Part shown: positions 8,263 to 17,394 of the stretch, piece after piece
Layout of the letters: each line of letters opens with the position of its first letter
Position numbering within the stretch: the stretch's first letter is position 1
Assembly: GCA_026389895.1 (NCBI GenBank)
Contig: JAPLGZ010000055.1
Location: 1-33,603 of the forward strand
Reading direction: 5' to 3'
DNA: 33,603 nucleotides
Origin: Chloroflexota bacterium
GTDB taxonomy: Bacteria > Chloroflexota > Anaerolineae > Caldilineales > Caldilineaceae
Notes under the pieces: model-generated
What the model saw: the letters and a program-made list of their open reading frames with translations, nothing else
Database searches by the model: none
What the model was told of the DNA's origin: nothing
Made by a program: the position numbers and the translations under genes

Positions 8263-8980
8263 CCAATTCAATATAAATCCGTTTATTAATCGCGCCCTTG
8301 CTCTTATAGTCCACAATCTTCATCGCGCCAACTTCACCGGTATTGGCCACATGGGTGCCGCCATCGGCCTGTAAATCCAGCCCGACGATCTCTAACGTAC
8401 GAATCTCTGGAATCCCTGCTGGCAACAAGTTGATCTTCGTACGAATCAAGTCAGGGATCTCGAACGCCTCTGCTCTGGGCAAAATCTTTGCCTGAATTGC
8501 ATGCGATGCAGCAATCTCGGCATTACATTTGGCCTCGATCTCGGTGATCAACTCGCGGCTTAAAGCTGCGAACTCGAAATCCATACGGCTCTGACCAGGG
8601 TCCATGTTGCCACCGGTCACACTAGCACCATAATCGCGCCAGACCACGCCGCAGAGAATATGCATCGCGGTGTGTGTGCGCATTAGCTTGTAGCGGCGCT
8701 CCCAATCTAGTTCACCGCGCACCCCCGCGCCCACGGTAACATCCGCTTGACCAGCCAGGGTATGCCAAATTTGTTCACCCTCTTTTTTGACCTTGCTCAC
8801 AGGGCTGCGTTGGCCACCAATTTCAAGCCAGCCTTCATCATGCGGTTGGCCCCCACCGCCAGGATAAAAGGCCGTCCGATTCAATGCCACCTGTGAATGT
8901 TCACCGTCCATTTGCACCGCAGTCACGACCGCGTCAAATTCCTTGATATAAGCATCTTGATAGTAAAGCAGTTCAGTCAT
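8255..8980 (-). CDS. AlaX-type aminoacyl-tRNA editing protein
   Basis: This 241-residue protein corresponds to the editing domain of AlaRS and would hydrolyse mischarged tRNA, classically Ser- or Gly-tRNA-Ala. It has RTAFYPGGGGQPHDEG near the N terminus, the metal-binding HTAMH motif, and QADGGTHVANTGEVG. In the last motif, the Cys often found before GGTH is replaced by Asp. The start is set at ATG 8980, where AAGGA lies 8 bases upstream and the protein begins MTELLYYQD. An upstream ATG at 9073 would have to translate through the T-box terminator. Expression is probably controlled by the T-box leader just upstream. Substrate tRNA is not proven; see the finding on the specifier codon. Confidence 0.88.
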   Translation of the reverse strand: MTELLYYQDAYIKEFDAVVTAVQMDGEHSQVALNRTAFYPGGGGQPHDEGWLEIGGQRSPVSKVKKEGEQIWHTLAGQADVTVGAGVRGELDWERRYKLMRTHTAMHILCGVVWRDYGASVTGGNMDPGQSRMDFEFAALSRELITEIEAKCNAEIAASHAIQAKILPRAEAFEIPDLIRTKINLLPAGIPEIRTLEIVGLDLQADGGTHVANTGEVGAMKIVDYKSKGAINKRIYIELGE

Positions 8981-9008
8981 GGCACAGTCCTTGCTGACAA
9001 ACCAAAAC

Positions 9009-9340
9009 AAAAAACCCGCCCCCAAACGGGGACGGGCTGAGAAGTCCGCGATACCACCCCGGTTCTCGTCCATATAGCCTGGTTACAATCCAGAGAATAT
9101 AAGGACAAGCACCTTAGTTACAAAGCCAACCAGCAAATCTAGTTGAGTTTGTCATGACGATAACGTGTCACAGCCCGGCGGCGTCTACTCATCAATCAGC
9201 GATCTACCAAAACAGCACGCCGACTAACTTTGGGGCCGCAGCTACAGAGTGATCTTCGACACTGATGCGTTCATCTGGCTCCCACCGTCCCAGATTCGCT
9301 GTGCAACAGTTCAGCGCCTACTCGTCTCCATCAAAGCCAT
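9009..9340 (-). promoter_or_regulatory. T-box leader with attenuator, best specifier ATC (Ile)
   Basis: On the minus strand the conserved T-box GGGTGGTATCGCGG lies at 9059-9046. It can form an antiterminator flanked by GAGAA and TTCTC. The bulge TGGT would pair with a tRNA end of ACCA, meaning A73. It is followed by a 10-bp terminator (9037-9014) and six T residues (to 9009). Stem I is visible: GGCGCTG pairs with CAGTGTC, the apical ATCTGG pairs with CCAGAT around GACGGTGGGAG, and the specifier loop has AGTA on one side and GAAGATCA on the other. In the usual GAA-x-NNN-A layout the specifier is ATC at 9253-9251, isoleucine. No Ala codon occurs at that place. Confidence 0.9.
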
Positions 9341-9355
9341 TCAAATTTGCATTCA

Positions 9356-9384
9356 AGTGTAGCACTGGTCAAGCAATCTGTCAA
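9356..9384 (-). promoter_or_regulatory. Sigma-70 promoter of the T-box/AlaX transcript
   Basis: TTGACA (9384-9379), a 17-base spacer and TACACT (9361-9356) read on the minus strand. The predicted start near 9349 places the whole T-box leader within the transcript. Confidence 0.75.
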
Positions 9385-9578
9385 TAGTCAAAAACGGTTT
9401 GGCCCCAAAAAGTGTGTACGTAAAAAAGTCAGCCTTGCCATTTGCCCAGTTTTGTGGTAAGTCCCATAATAGCATTGCAATCTCTAATACTTTGTAGCAA
9501 CGCGCATCTGTGATAAAATGAACAAACACTTTCGGGACGCCGTTCAGGATAAACTCGCAGCTGTTGCAAGGCTTTGGC

Positions 9579-10466
9579 ATGGCGGCGCATGACGATATAA
9601 AAGATGAGTGTGCGCTGATGCTAGTGGATAGTCATTGTCACCTTGATCTAGACCAATTTGCGCCTGACCGTGCAGCGGTGCTGGAGCGCGCACGGGTGGC
9701 TGGGGTCCAGTTAATTGTCAATCCTGGCATTGATTTGAAAAGCTGTCGACAGGCGATTCAAGTGGCCGCCACAACGGCCGAGGTTCACGTGGCGGTCGGC
9801 GTCCACCCGAATAGCAGCGCCGATTTTAACCAAACGACCGTGGATGAGTTGCGCCAATTAGCTATGCAGCCTAAAGTTGTGGCGATTGGTGAAATTGGGC
9901 TAGACTATTACTGGCAGCAGGTGGATCACGCCCAACAGCAGCAAGCCTTTCGCGCTCAGCTAAAGTTGGCCGCCGAACTAGGGTTGCCTGTGATCATTCA
10001 CAGTCGTGATTCGAATGCGGATGTTGCGCTCATCTTGGCGGAATGGGTCAACAGTCAGGATTTTCGCCAATCGCCGCTGGCAACTCGCCCTTTTGCTGGT
10101 GTATTGCATGCTTTCAGTGGTGATTTGACGCTCGCTAAAGCTGCCTACCAATGGAATTTTTTGCTAAGCCTGGGTGGCCCCGTAACCTTTAAAAATGCCC
10201 GTGACTTGCATGCGCTTGTTCCGCATTTGCGCTTAGACCGTTTGATGTTAGAGACCGATGCGCCCTATTTGACGCCGCACCCGCACCGAGGCAAGCGCAA
10301 TGAGCCCGCCTATGTGGCGCTAGTCTGTGAACAAATTGCTGCGCTTTGTGGGCTAAATCCTACAGAAGTAGCAACACAAACTTCGCTGTTGGCCTATCAA
10401 TTCTTTGGACTGGAGAATCAGTTTGTTGCTGAATCCCAAAATGCCCACCCAGCCGTCGCTGCGTGA
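9579..10466 (+). CDS. tatD: TatD family metal-dependent hydrolase (DNase)
   Basis: This TIM-barrel metallohydrolase, 3'-5' exonuclease/DNase in characterised members, shows all the metal ligands: DSHCHLD (His-x-His), GEIGLDYYW (Glu), VIIHSRD (His), VLHAFSGD (His) and [10 protein letters not shown] (Asp). Start choice is uncertain. ATG 9579 has AAGG 7 bases upstream, whereas ATG 9618 gives the classic N terminus MLVDSHCHL but has a poor ribosome site. The length is 295 residues, slightly above the usual 260 or so. The last 26 bases overlap the start proposed for the polyprenyl synthase gene, so the two are likely one transcript. Confidence 0.93.
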   Translation: MAAHDDIKDECALMLVDSHCHLDLDQFAPDRAAVLERARVAGVQLIVNPGIDLKSCRQAIQVAATTAEVHVAVGVHPNSSADFNQTTVDELRQLAMQPKVVAIGEIGLDYYWQQVDHAQQQQAFRAQLKLAAELGLPVIIHSRDSNADVALILAEWVNSQDFRQSPLATRPFAGVLHAFSGDLTLAKAAYQWNFLLSLGGPVTFKNARDLHALVPHLRLDRLMLETDAPYLTPHPHRGKRNEPAYVALVCEQIAALCGLNPTEVATQTSLLAYQFFGLENQFVAESQNAHPAVAA

Positions 10467-11580
10467 AGTGAGTGAACGCCGCCCTGTTATGCAGCAAGCC
10501 ACGCCACCCCACCCACAGTTTCATCGTCCCGGCCAAGGTCCGAGCGATCCGAGCGTCGCTAGTGCTAGCGGCGATATTGGCCAATTGTTAGCGCCAGTAC
10601 GCGCCGGACTCCAACGCGTGGAAGTAAAAATGAAGGCCGTAGACTCAGCGATCTTCGCGCCGTTGGCCAGTGCGTTTTTAGATCTGATTGGCAGTGGGGG
10701 CAAACGTTTGCGGCCAGCCTTGGCCTTAATGGCTGCTGAATTTAATGGTTCATTGCAGGGTAAGCCCGACTATGAAAAGGTGATCGCCCTGGCTGCTTCG
10801 GTTGAAATGTTGCATACATCCACCCTGGTCCATGACGATGTGATCGATGGCGCGCTGCTACGGCGCGGTTCACCCACCCTGAATGCGGCTTGGTCGGGCG
10901 GTTCTACGGTGCTCGCCGGCAACTATATGTTTGGTAGCGCAGCCCGTTTTTCGGCGGAGACCCAAAATATTCGGGTCATTCACAAATTTAGCGAGACAAT
11001 CAAAATTATTGTTGATGGCGAATTGCGCCAGTTGTTGGATCGCAACAATTACCATCAAGAAAAAGATGCTTACTATCAACGCATCTATGCCAAGACCGCC
11101 AGCCTTTTCTGTGCCGCCACTGAAGGCGCTGCGATTCTTTCTGATCTGCCCGATCCATTAATCGCGCAGTTGCGCGATTATGGGTACAATTTTGGCATGG
11201 CTTTTCAGATCATGGACGACATTCTTGATTTCACAGGTGATGAAAGTAGTCTGGGTAAACCAGCCGGTAGCGATCTGCGCCAAGGGACACTAACATTGCC
11301 TTTCTTCTATTTTCTGCGTGATCATGCCGCCCCCGAGGCGTTAATTGCCACCTTGGAAGAAAAATTTAGCCAGGCCGAGATGGGTGAACCCCAGATCTGG
11401 CAGCAAATGGTGGCGCAGTTGGTCGGCGAGGTATGTGCCAGCGATGCCATTGAAGCCGCGCGCAAAGAGGCAAAAGTGTTTCTCAATTATGCGCAGGCCA
11501 GCCTGGCACCGTTGCCAGATAATATCTACAAACAGTCGATGTTGGGGTTATGTGATTTTGTCGTACAACGAACCTATTGA
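10441..11580 (+). CDS. Polyprenyl diphosphate synthase (long-chain trans type)
   Basis: The enzyme condenses isopentenyl diphosphate units onto an allylic primer to give a long-chain polyprenyl diphosphate, probably for the menaquinone side chain. The two aspartate-rich motifs are intact: [18 protein letters not shown] and [15 protein letters not shown]. The GKRLRPAL motif, which binds the homoallylic substrate, precedes them, and the small residues before the first Asp motif suggest a long product. The start is uncertain: ATG 10441 overlaps tatD, and ATG 10489 is possible. The first 50 or so residues are Pro-rich and not part of the conserved fold. Product chain length is not determinable. 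Confidence 0.92.
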   Translation: MPTQPSLREVSERRPVMQQATPPHPQFHRPGQGPSDPSVASASGDIGQLLAPVRAGLQRVEVKMKAVDSAIFAPLASAFLDLIGSGGKRLRPALALMAAEFNGSLQGKPDYEKVIALAASVEMLHTSTLVHDDVIDGALLRRGSPTLNAAWSGGSTVLAGNYMFGSAARFSAETQNIRVIHKFSETIKIIVDGELRQLLDRNNYHQEKDAYYQRIYAKTASLFCAATEGAAILSDLPDPLIAQLRDYGYNFGMAFQIMDDILDFTGDESSLGKPAGSDLRQGTLTLPFFYFLRDHAAPEALIATLEEKFSQAEMGEPQIWQQMVAQLVGEVCASDAIEAARKEAKVFLNYAQASLAPLPDNIYKQSMLGLCDFVVQRTY

Positions 11581-11726
11581 GTGTTGAATCCGAAATCAGA
11601 CACTGTATTGCCTGGATCTAGCTCGTTTGATCTTTGTGCAGGATCGCGGTCTACTGCCCTGGGCAAATAATCGGTCAGCAGAACAAACGCTTTGCGCTAC
11701 TGTTTCATTCTCGGTCATCCACTGTC

Positions 11727-12854
11727 ATGCCCCAAAACACCACCGATCACGCCACATTTCCGAGCCCCCACCAGGCCCCACATTTTCCAATTGACCTTTC
11801 GATCATCATTGTCAGTTGGAATGTTTGGGATTTATTGCGCGCTTGTTTGCATTCGATTGAGCAGAGCAGTCGCGCCACCAACGATGCCACCGCTCAGGTT
11901 CGTAGTTTTGGCCCGCCGACAGCCCCATGCACACTTGAAGTTATTGTCGTGGACAACGCCAGCCAAGATGCCACCCCCGATCTGATCCCTTCACAATTCC
12001 CTTGGGTGCGCCTGATCCGCAACACAGCCAACCTGGGCTTCACCGGCGGGAACAACGGTGGTTATGCGCTCAGTCAAGGAGAATTTGTCTTTTTTCTCAA
12101 CCCTGACACAGAAATTATTAAGCTAAAGATGCCAGAAGTGGCCGGCAACAAAGCGACGACGACCGTATTGACCGAGTCAGACAGTTTGTGGCAACTCTTT
12201 GCCGCCATCCGCGCCGATCAAACGATTGGCATGGTGGGTCCGCAGTTGCGCTATGCCGACAACACGCGTCAAGATAGTCGCCGGCGCTTTCCCACGCCGC
12301 TCACGGGATTTATGGAAAGCACCTGGCTGGGGCGGATGTGGCCGCAGAACCCTTGGTCACGCCGCCTACACCTGGTGGATTGGCCCACCACCTTTCGGCA
12401 GGATGTAGATTGGCTGATTGGGGCGGCGATGCTGGCGCGGCGCACAACGTTAGAAGCAGTGCGGCTGGCCGATTATACGGGTCCATTTGACGAGGAGTTC
12501 TTCATGTACAGTGAGGAATTGGATCTTTGTCGGCGTATCAAACAGGCTGGCTGGCGGATTGTCTACATACCCGAAGCATTGGTGGTCCATTATGAAGGAC
12601 GCAGCAGCGAACAGGTGGTGGCCGCACGTCACATTTACTTTAACACCAGCAAGATCCATTATTATGAAAAGTATTTTGGCGCCCGCTGGGCAGCGCTGCT
12701 CCGCCACTACCTATTGTTGGAATTTCGCTTGCAACTCTTCCAAGAACGCGTGAAGCGCCGCTTGCGTCACAAGCCAATCCTGCGCACGGCTCGGATCGAG
12801 GCATACCGACAGGTGATTCACAGTGGCCTGAATGGGCGAACCAAAAATCCCTAG
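11727..12854 (+). CDS. Family 2 glycosyltransferase (rhamnosyltransferase-like)
   Basis: The 375-residue protein has a GT-A fold, with LSIIIVSWNVWDLLRACLHSI at the start, VIVVDNASQD for nucleotide-sugar binding, FFLNPDTE as the metal-binding DxD equivalent, and GPFDEEFFMYSEELDLC near the catalytic base. It resembles WbbL-type transferases that add sugars to cell-surface polysaccharides. An insertion of about 25 residues (KLKMPEVAGNKATTTVLTES) follows the NPDTE motif. ATG 11727 is chosen because the conserved fold begins about 20 residues later; no strong ribosome site is visible. It follows the polyprenyl synthase by 146 bases on the same strand. Confidence 0.9.
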   Translation: MPQNTTDHATFPSPHQAPHFPIDLSIIIVSWNVWDLLRACLHSIEQSSRATNDATAQVRSFGPPTAPCTLEVIVVDNASQDATPDLIPSQFPWVRLIRNTANLGFTGGNNGGYALSQGEFVFFLNPDTEIIKLKMPEVAGNKATTTVLTESDSLWQLFAAIRADQTIGMVGPQLRYADNTRQDSRRRFPTPLTGFMESTWLGRMWPQNPWSRRLHLVDWPTTFRQDVDWLIGAAMLARRTTLEAVRLADYTGPFDEEFFMYSEELDLCRRIKQAGWRIVYIPEALVVHYEGRSSEQVVAARHIYFNTSKIHYYEKYFGARWAALLRHYLLLEFRLQLFQERVKRRLRHKPILRTARIEAYRQVIHSGLNGRTKNP

Positions 12855-12865
12855 CCAGAGTAGGG

Positions 12866-12901
12866 CATGGTAGTGGCCAGACATGCCTGGCCACTACCAT
12901 G
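12866..12901. terminator. 15-bp hairpin between convergent genes
   Basis: CATGGTAGTGGCCAG (12866-12880) pairs perfectly with 12887-12901 around a 6-base loop. It fills the 52-base gap between the convergent glycosyltransferase and DUF255 genes, so it probably terminates both. The T run on the plus strand is weak (TTGTTTC). Confidence 0.65.
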
Positions 12902-12906
12902 TTGTT

Positions 12907-14994
12907 TCATCGCTGCAGTAAGTTTGCCAAGGCTTTGGCCTCTGTAACGGGCAGTTTGCACGCGTAATTTTCACAGACATAGGCTGCTGCTTGACCATTC
13001 ACCAGCCCGCGCCCTTCCAACAAAGGTAATAGGGTGCTTTCCTCTGGGCGCTTTAACGCTACGACGGTATTGGGCAGATAAGAATGCTGGATCACGTGCA
13101 AGAGCTTTTGGGTGTCAGCCGCTTCAGGGTCGCCCGCAAGGGCAATCTCCTGGCTGGGCGACAGCAACGTGTTAAGCGCACCCAGCAACCGGCCAAAGCC
13201 AGTCGGTTGGCGCACCATCGTCTCTTTCATCAATAAAAGAATCTGCGTGGCCGCTTTGCGATAGGTGTCATTGTCCAGCAGCACGGCAAGCCGCAAGAGT
13301 GTCTCGGCGGCGAGTGAATTGCCGCTGGGAATGGCGTTGTCAACAAAATCCTTGCGCCGCACCACGAGTTGTTCATGATCAACCCCGGTCTGGAAAAATC
13401 CGCCATTTTGCGCATCGCCAAACTGCTCGATCATCAAACGTGTCAAACGCGTGGCCTCGCCCAACCAACGCAAATCGAAGGTCGCTTCATACAACGCCAC
13501 CAACGCACGCGTCAACGCTGCATAATCTTCCAGATAGGCATTGAGGCGCGCCGGCGTGTTTTGTAGTTCGCCTGTGCCACTGCCAGCTGCTTTATAGCTG
13601 CGGTATAGTTTGCCATCAGGCTGGCTCATTCGGGTTAGCACAAAGTTGGCGGCGTTCTGGGCGGACTGCAACGCATCGGAGCGATCCAGGGTTGTGCCAC
13701 ATTCAGCCAACGCATGAATCATCAGGCCATTCCACTCGGTCAAAATTTTCTCATCACGATTCGGCTTGATGCGTTTTTCGCGTGCGACAAAGAGCTTTTG
13801 GCGGCTATCGGCCAGACTATTCTCCACTTGCTCTGTGCGCAGCCCAACCTGTTTGGCCACCGCTTCTGCTGTGCTATTCACATGTAAAATGTTTTCGCCC
13901 TCAAAGTTACCGCGCGCCGAAACCCCATAATAAAGGTTAAAAATGCGCGCCGCTTCAACACCGACAATGCGCTCAATTTCATCCGGCGTCCAGATAAAAA
14001 ATTTACCTTCGACCCCTTCGCTATCGGCATCTTGTGTGCTATAGAAGCCACCTTCCGGGGCCGTCATTTCGCGCAACACATAGTCGATCGTCTCATCGAG
14101 TACACGGCGGTAAGCGGGCTGTTTGGTGATCTGCCAAGCATGCAAATAAGTGCGGAGGAGTTGTGCGTTATCGTATAACATCTTCTCAAAGTGTGGCACC
14201 AACCAGACAGCATCAACACTATAACGATGAAACCCACCGCCCAGGTGATCATAAATGCCACCCGCCGCCATCCTTTCCAGGGTCAATTCGGCCATGTACA
14301 GCGCATCCAAATCACCGGTGCGCGCATATTGGGTCATCGCGAAATCGAGCGTCATTGGTTGCGGGAATTTGGGTTGGCTGCCAAAGCCGCCCTCTTCACT
14401 GTCAAAATATTGCAACAACTGTTTAACGGCCTCGTCCAACAGCGTCGTACTCAGTTCGTTCGCGGCGATGGCTAATTCACCAGTGCGCTGTAATAGATCG
14501 GTTAATTTCTGCGCTTGTTCGAAAATCTGGTCGCGTTTGGTCCGGTACGCGCTGGCCACCGAAGTGAGCACCTGGCGAAAGGCTGGTATCCCATAGCGTG
14601 GCTCCGGCGGATAATAGGTGCCGCCATAAAAGGGTTGGCCGTCGGGCGTTAGGAAAACACTCATTGGCCAACCACCCTGGCCCGTCATCGCCTGCACCGC
14701 TTCCATGTAGATCGAATCTAAATCAGGGCGCTCTTCGCGATCGACTTTGATATTGACGAAGAGATCATTCATCAACTTAGCGGTCGGCTCATTTTCGAAA
14801 GATTCTCGCTCCATGACGTGACACCAATGACAGGCCGAATAGCCTATGCTCAGAAAGATAGGCTTATCTTCGGTGCGCGCTTTTTCTAACGCCTCGGGCG
14901 CCCACGCATACCAATCGACCGGATTATGCGCATGTTGAAGGAGATAGGGCGATGTCTCGTTGACTAGGCGGTTGGTGTGGGTAGGGTTGGACAT
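12907..14994 (-). CDS. DUF255 thioredoxin-domain protein (YyaL/SSP411 type)
   Basis: The 695-residue protein begins with a thioredoxin-like domain, carrying [17 protein letters not shown] and the redox motif CHWCHVME (Cys55 and Cys58), then [14 protein letters not shown] large alpha/alpha toroid follows ([25 protein letters not shown], then [16 protein letters not shown]), resembling N-acylglucosamine epimerase or cellulase folds. The family is widespread, but its reaction is not established. AAGGA precedes ATG 14994 by about 6 bases. It stands alone on this strand. Confidence 0.93.
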   Translation of the reverse strand: MSNPTHTNRLVNETSPYLLQHAHNPVDWYAWAPEALEKARTEDKPIFLSIGYSACHWCHVMERESFENEPTAKLMNDLFVNIKVDREERPDLDSIYMEAVQAMTGQGGWPMSVFLTPDGQPFYGGTYYPPEPRYGIPAFRQVLTSVASAYRTKRDQIFEQAQKLTDLLQRTGELAIAANELSTTLLDEAVKQLLQYFDSEEGGFGSQPKFPQPMTLDFAMTQYARTGDLDALYMAELTLERMAAGGIYDHLGGGFHRYSVDAVWLVPHFEKMLYDNAQLLRTYLHAWQITKQPAYRRVLDETIDYVLREMTAPEGGFYSTQDADSEGVEGKFFIWTPDEIERIVGVEAARIFNLYYGVSARGNFEGENILHVNSTAEAVAKQVGLRTEQVENSLADSRQKLFVAREKRIKPNRDEKILTEWNGLMIHALAECGTTLDRSDALQSAQNAANFVLTRMSQPDGKLYRSYKAAGSGTGELQNTPARLNAYLEDYAALTRALVALYEATFDLRWLGEATRLTRLMIEQFGDAQNGGFFQTGVDHEQLVVRRKDFVDNAIPSGNSLAAETLLRLAVLLDNDTYRKAATQILLLMKETMVRQPTGFGRLLGALNTLLSPSQEIALAGDPEAADTQKLLHVIQHSYLPNTVVALKRPEESTLLPLLEGRGLVNGQAAAYVCENYACKLPVTEAKALANLLQR

Positions 14995-15317
14995 AAGCTT
15001 CCTTTACCGATCAGATGAATAGCGCACTTGCGCCGACAAATTATGCCTGATTATAACCGACCCCCTTAAGCTGTCAATGTGATCGCACACCCATAATTGG
15101 CCAAGGCGGAGACAAGACGGCTTAGGGCAGAACCATGGCTGTGCAGGATAACGCGGCTTTGGTCAAGCCCGGCCTCCTTAAAAACTGACTTGACAAACGA
15201 TATAACCTATGGCATTTTACAACAGGAAGGAGCACAGAAAATTGCTCATTTCCACCCCACGGGCGAACCCAACTAATTTTGGAACCGATCTCACTTTGCA
15301 GCTAGAGGATTTGAACG
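14995..15317. other. 323-base gap upstream of the importer genes
   Basis: This is divergent intergenic sequence. No RNA gene is recognised. A TTGACA at 15190 and TATAAC at 15201 are too close together to be one promoter. An AGGAAGGAG run at 15224-15232 stands 9 bases before a TTG at 15242 that opens a 38-codon frame ending at 15358, overlapping the first permease gene. This could be a leader peptide or chance. No LacI- or AraC-type operator is evident. Confidence 0.4.
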
Positions 15318-16295
15318 ATGGCAACAGCAGTCAACACAAGCACCGTTCGCCCGAGTAAAGCGACGGATAGGCTACAGCGCCACCCGCGTCTGCAACGCTG
15401 GATCCGCAACAACGGTGCACCACTGATGATGTGTCTGCCGGCCATTCTGCTCTTATTTGTCTTTGCCTATCTACCGATGTTTGGCGTGATTATCGCCTTC
15501 AAAGAATATCGCTTTGATGCTGGCATCCTGGGCAGCGAGTGGATTGGCTTGACGAACTTCAAATTTTTGTTTGGGACCGACATCGCCTGGCGTATCACAC
15601 GTAACACGCTACTGCTGAATTTTTTGTTTATTATCACAGGCACGGTGATGAATATCCTCGTTGCTTTGTTGATGAATGAAGTGCAGGGTACGTTGCGCGC
15701 GCGCTTTTATCAATCGGCAATGTTTCTGCCCTATTTTATCTCGTGGGTGGTGGTTGGTTATTTTGTCTACGCCTTCTTAAATGTTGACCAGGGCATCCTG
15801 AACCAATTCCTGGCGCGCTTTGGCATTGACGCGATCGCCTGGTATCGCAAACCCGATTATTGGCCGACGATTCTGGTCATCACCTCGCTGTGGAAAGGGG
15901 TTGGCTATGGCAGCCTGCTCTATCTTGCGATCATGTTGGGCATTAGTCCAGAATATTATGAAGCGGCCAAAATTGACGGCGCCACCAAAATTCAGCAAAT
16001 TTTGTACATCACGTTGCCACACCTCATTCCAGTCGTCATCATCCTCACCATGTTTTCGATTGCCGGCATCTTTCGCTCCGACTTTGGTCTGTTCTTTAAC
16101 GTGACGCGCAATCAGCCCACCCTCTACCCGACCACCGACGTGATCGATACCTTTGTCTATCGTGCGTTACGCCAGATGAATGATTTAGGCATGTCGGCAG
16201 CGGCGGGCGTCTATCAGTCGGTGGTTGGCTTTGTCCTAGTGCTAGTGGCGAATTGGATTGTCAGGCGCATCGATCCAGATCGGGCGCTGTTTTAG
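15318..16295 (+). CDS. ABC importer permease, LplB type
   Basis: This 325-residue inner-membrane permease belongs to the family that imports oligo- or polysaccharide fragments. It has about six membrane segments, beginning with PLMMCLPAILLLFVFAYLP after a basic cytoplasmic N terminus. The EAA loop that contacts the ATPase is EYYEAAKIDGATKIQQILYI. AGAGGA lies about 9 bases before ATG 15318. It is the first gene of a permease-permease-lipoprotein set. No ATPase gene is adjacent; a shared MsmK-like ATPase elsewhere is usual for such systems. Confidence 0.92.
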   Translation: MATAVNTSTVRPSKATDRLQRHPRLQRWIRNNGAPLMMCLPAILLLFVFAYLPMFGVIIAFKEYRFDAGILGSEWIGLTNFKFLFGTDIAWRITRNTLLLNFLFIITGTVMNILVALLMNEVQGTLRARFYQSAMFLPYFISWVVVGYFVYAFLNVDQGILNQFLARFGIDAIAWYRKPDYWPTILVITSLWKGVGYGSLLYLAIMLGISPEYYEAAKIDGATKIQQILYITLPHLIPVVIILTMFSIAGIFRSDFGLFFNVTRNQPTLYPTTDVIDTFVYRALRQMNDLGMSAAAGVYQSVVGFVLVLVANWIVRRIDPDRALF

Positions 16296-16344
16296 GAGAG
16301 CCTCAGTCAACAATTACCAATCCAAACAACGAAGGAGAACAGGG

Positions 16345-17262
16345 TTGTCAAACGCAACAAGAACGCCAAAGATGCGCTCCGCTAATACATATTGGCTATC
16401 CAATCTGGTGGGCCAGGGTGCGATCAATCTGTTTCTATTGGCGCTCAGTTTGGCTTGCCTGTTGCCTTTTGTGGTGATCCTGGCGGCGTCATTCTCAACC
16501 GAAAATAGTATTGTTAATCAAGGGTATTCACTGCTCCCCAAAGATTTCAACACGTTGGCCTATCAATATCTCTTGGTCGATAGCGCACAGGTATTACAAT
16601 CCTACTTGGTCTCGGTGACTATCACCACGATTGGTGCGCCGCTGGGGCTGCTGATCATGGCATTGGTCGCCTATGCCATGACACGCAAGCACTTTCAATA
16701 TCGCAAAGCCGTTGCCTTCTATATCTTTTTTACCATGCTCTTCAGCGGCGGCCTCGTCCCTTCCTATATCCTGATCACCCAGTATCTACAATTGAAGGAT
16801 ACACTGGCCGTGCTGATCGTGCCCTCCTTGGTCGTCGGTGGCTGGGTGCTGATTTTGCGCACCTACTTCCGCGATCTGCCCGAGGAGTTGTTAGACGCAG
16901 CGCGGATCGACGGCAGTGGTGAATGGCGGACGTTCTTTCAGATCGTGGTGCCGCTCTCAACGCCCGGTTTGGCAACCGTTGGACTTTTTTCGATGTTAAT
17001 GTACTGGAACGACTGGTTCACATCGTTACTCTATATTGAAAAAACGGCCCTCTTTCCCATTCAATATCTGCTCTACACGATTGTGAACAATATGGATTTT
17101 CTCGATCTGCTATCGCAGCAAGCCGGTGTGCGCGTCGACCCACCCCGCATTCCCGCCCGCATGGCGATGGTCGTCCTGGCCATTGGGCCAATTCTGCTAG
17201 CCTATCCGTTTGTCCAACGCTATTTCGTGCGCGGCATTCGTGTTGGGTCGCTGAAGGAGTGA
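16345..17262 (+). CDS. ABC importer permease, YtcP/AraQ type
   Basis: This is the second permease of the importer, 305 residues with about six membrane segments and the EAA loop EELLDAARIDGSGEWRTFF. I place the start at TTG 16345 because a strong GAAGGAG lies 7 bases upstream (SNATRTPK... follows); ATG 16372 is the alternative with no clear site. The C-terminal YFVRGIRVGSLKE is typical of the family. The stop codon lies inside the REP-like hairpin copy B, which separates this gene from the binding-protein gene. Confidence 0.92.
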   Translation: MSNATRTPKMRSANTYWLSNLVGQGAINLFLLALSLACLLPFVVILAASFSTENSIVNQGYSLLPKDFNTLAYQYLLVDSAQVLQSYLVSVTITTIGAPLGLLIMALVAYAMTRKHFQYRKAVAFYIFFTMLFSGGLVPSYILITQYLQLKDTLAVLIVPSLVVGGWVLILRTYFRDLPEELLDAARIDGSGEWRTFFQIVVPLSTPGLATVGLFSMLMYWNDWFTSLLYIEKTALFPIQYLLYTIVNNMDFLDLLSQQAGVRVDPPRIPARMAMVVLAIGPILLAYPFVQRYFVRGIRVGSLKE

Positions 17263-17324
17263 AAAGTGATGAGTGATGAGTGAAAAAGGTCATTGGATCT
17301 CACGCATCACTTTTCACTCATCAC
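17257..17324. repeat. REP-like hairpin repeat, copy B
   Basis: The arm GAGTGAAAAGTGATGAGTG (17257-17275) pairs with 17301-17319, with one mismatch. The loop contains GTGAAAAAGGTCATTGGATC, 19 of 20 bases identical to the loop of the copy at 8200-8262. As at that site, a gene's stop codon lies within the repeat. It separates the second permease gene from the lipoprotein gene. Confidence 0.75.
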
Positions 17325-17394
17325 GTATATCAACTCATACTCTACCGTGCATCAGCTCAATCCACACCACATTCAATCAAGGGAGAAACTACAC

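Noticed and set aside
8981-9073. AlaX start at ATG 9073
   Set aside because: The added residues would be translated from the T-box and terminator, and ATG 8980 has a proper ribosome site.
9353-9580. A 75-codon minus-strand frame upstream of the T-box
   Set aside because: It contains the T-box promoter and has no coding character.
15085-15100. CRP-like site TGTGATCGCACA upstream of the importer
   Set aside because: The half-sites are too close and not a true inverted repeat of the TGTGA-N6-TCACA form.
15190-15206. TTGACA followed by TATAAC as a promoter for the importer operon
   Set aside because: The two hexamers are only 5 bases apart, so they cannot be one sigma-70 promoter.
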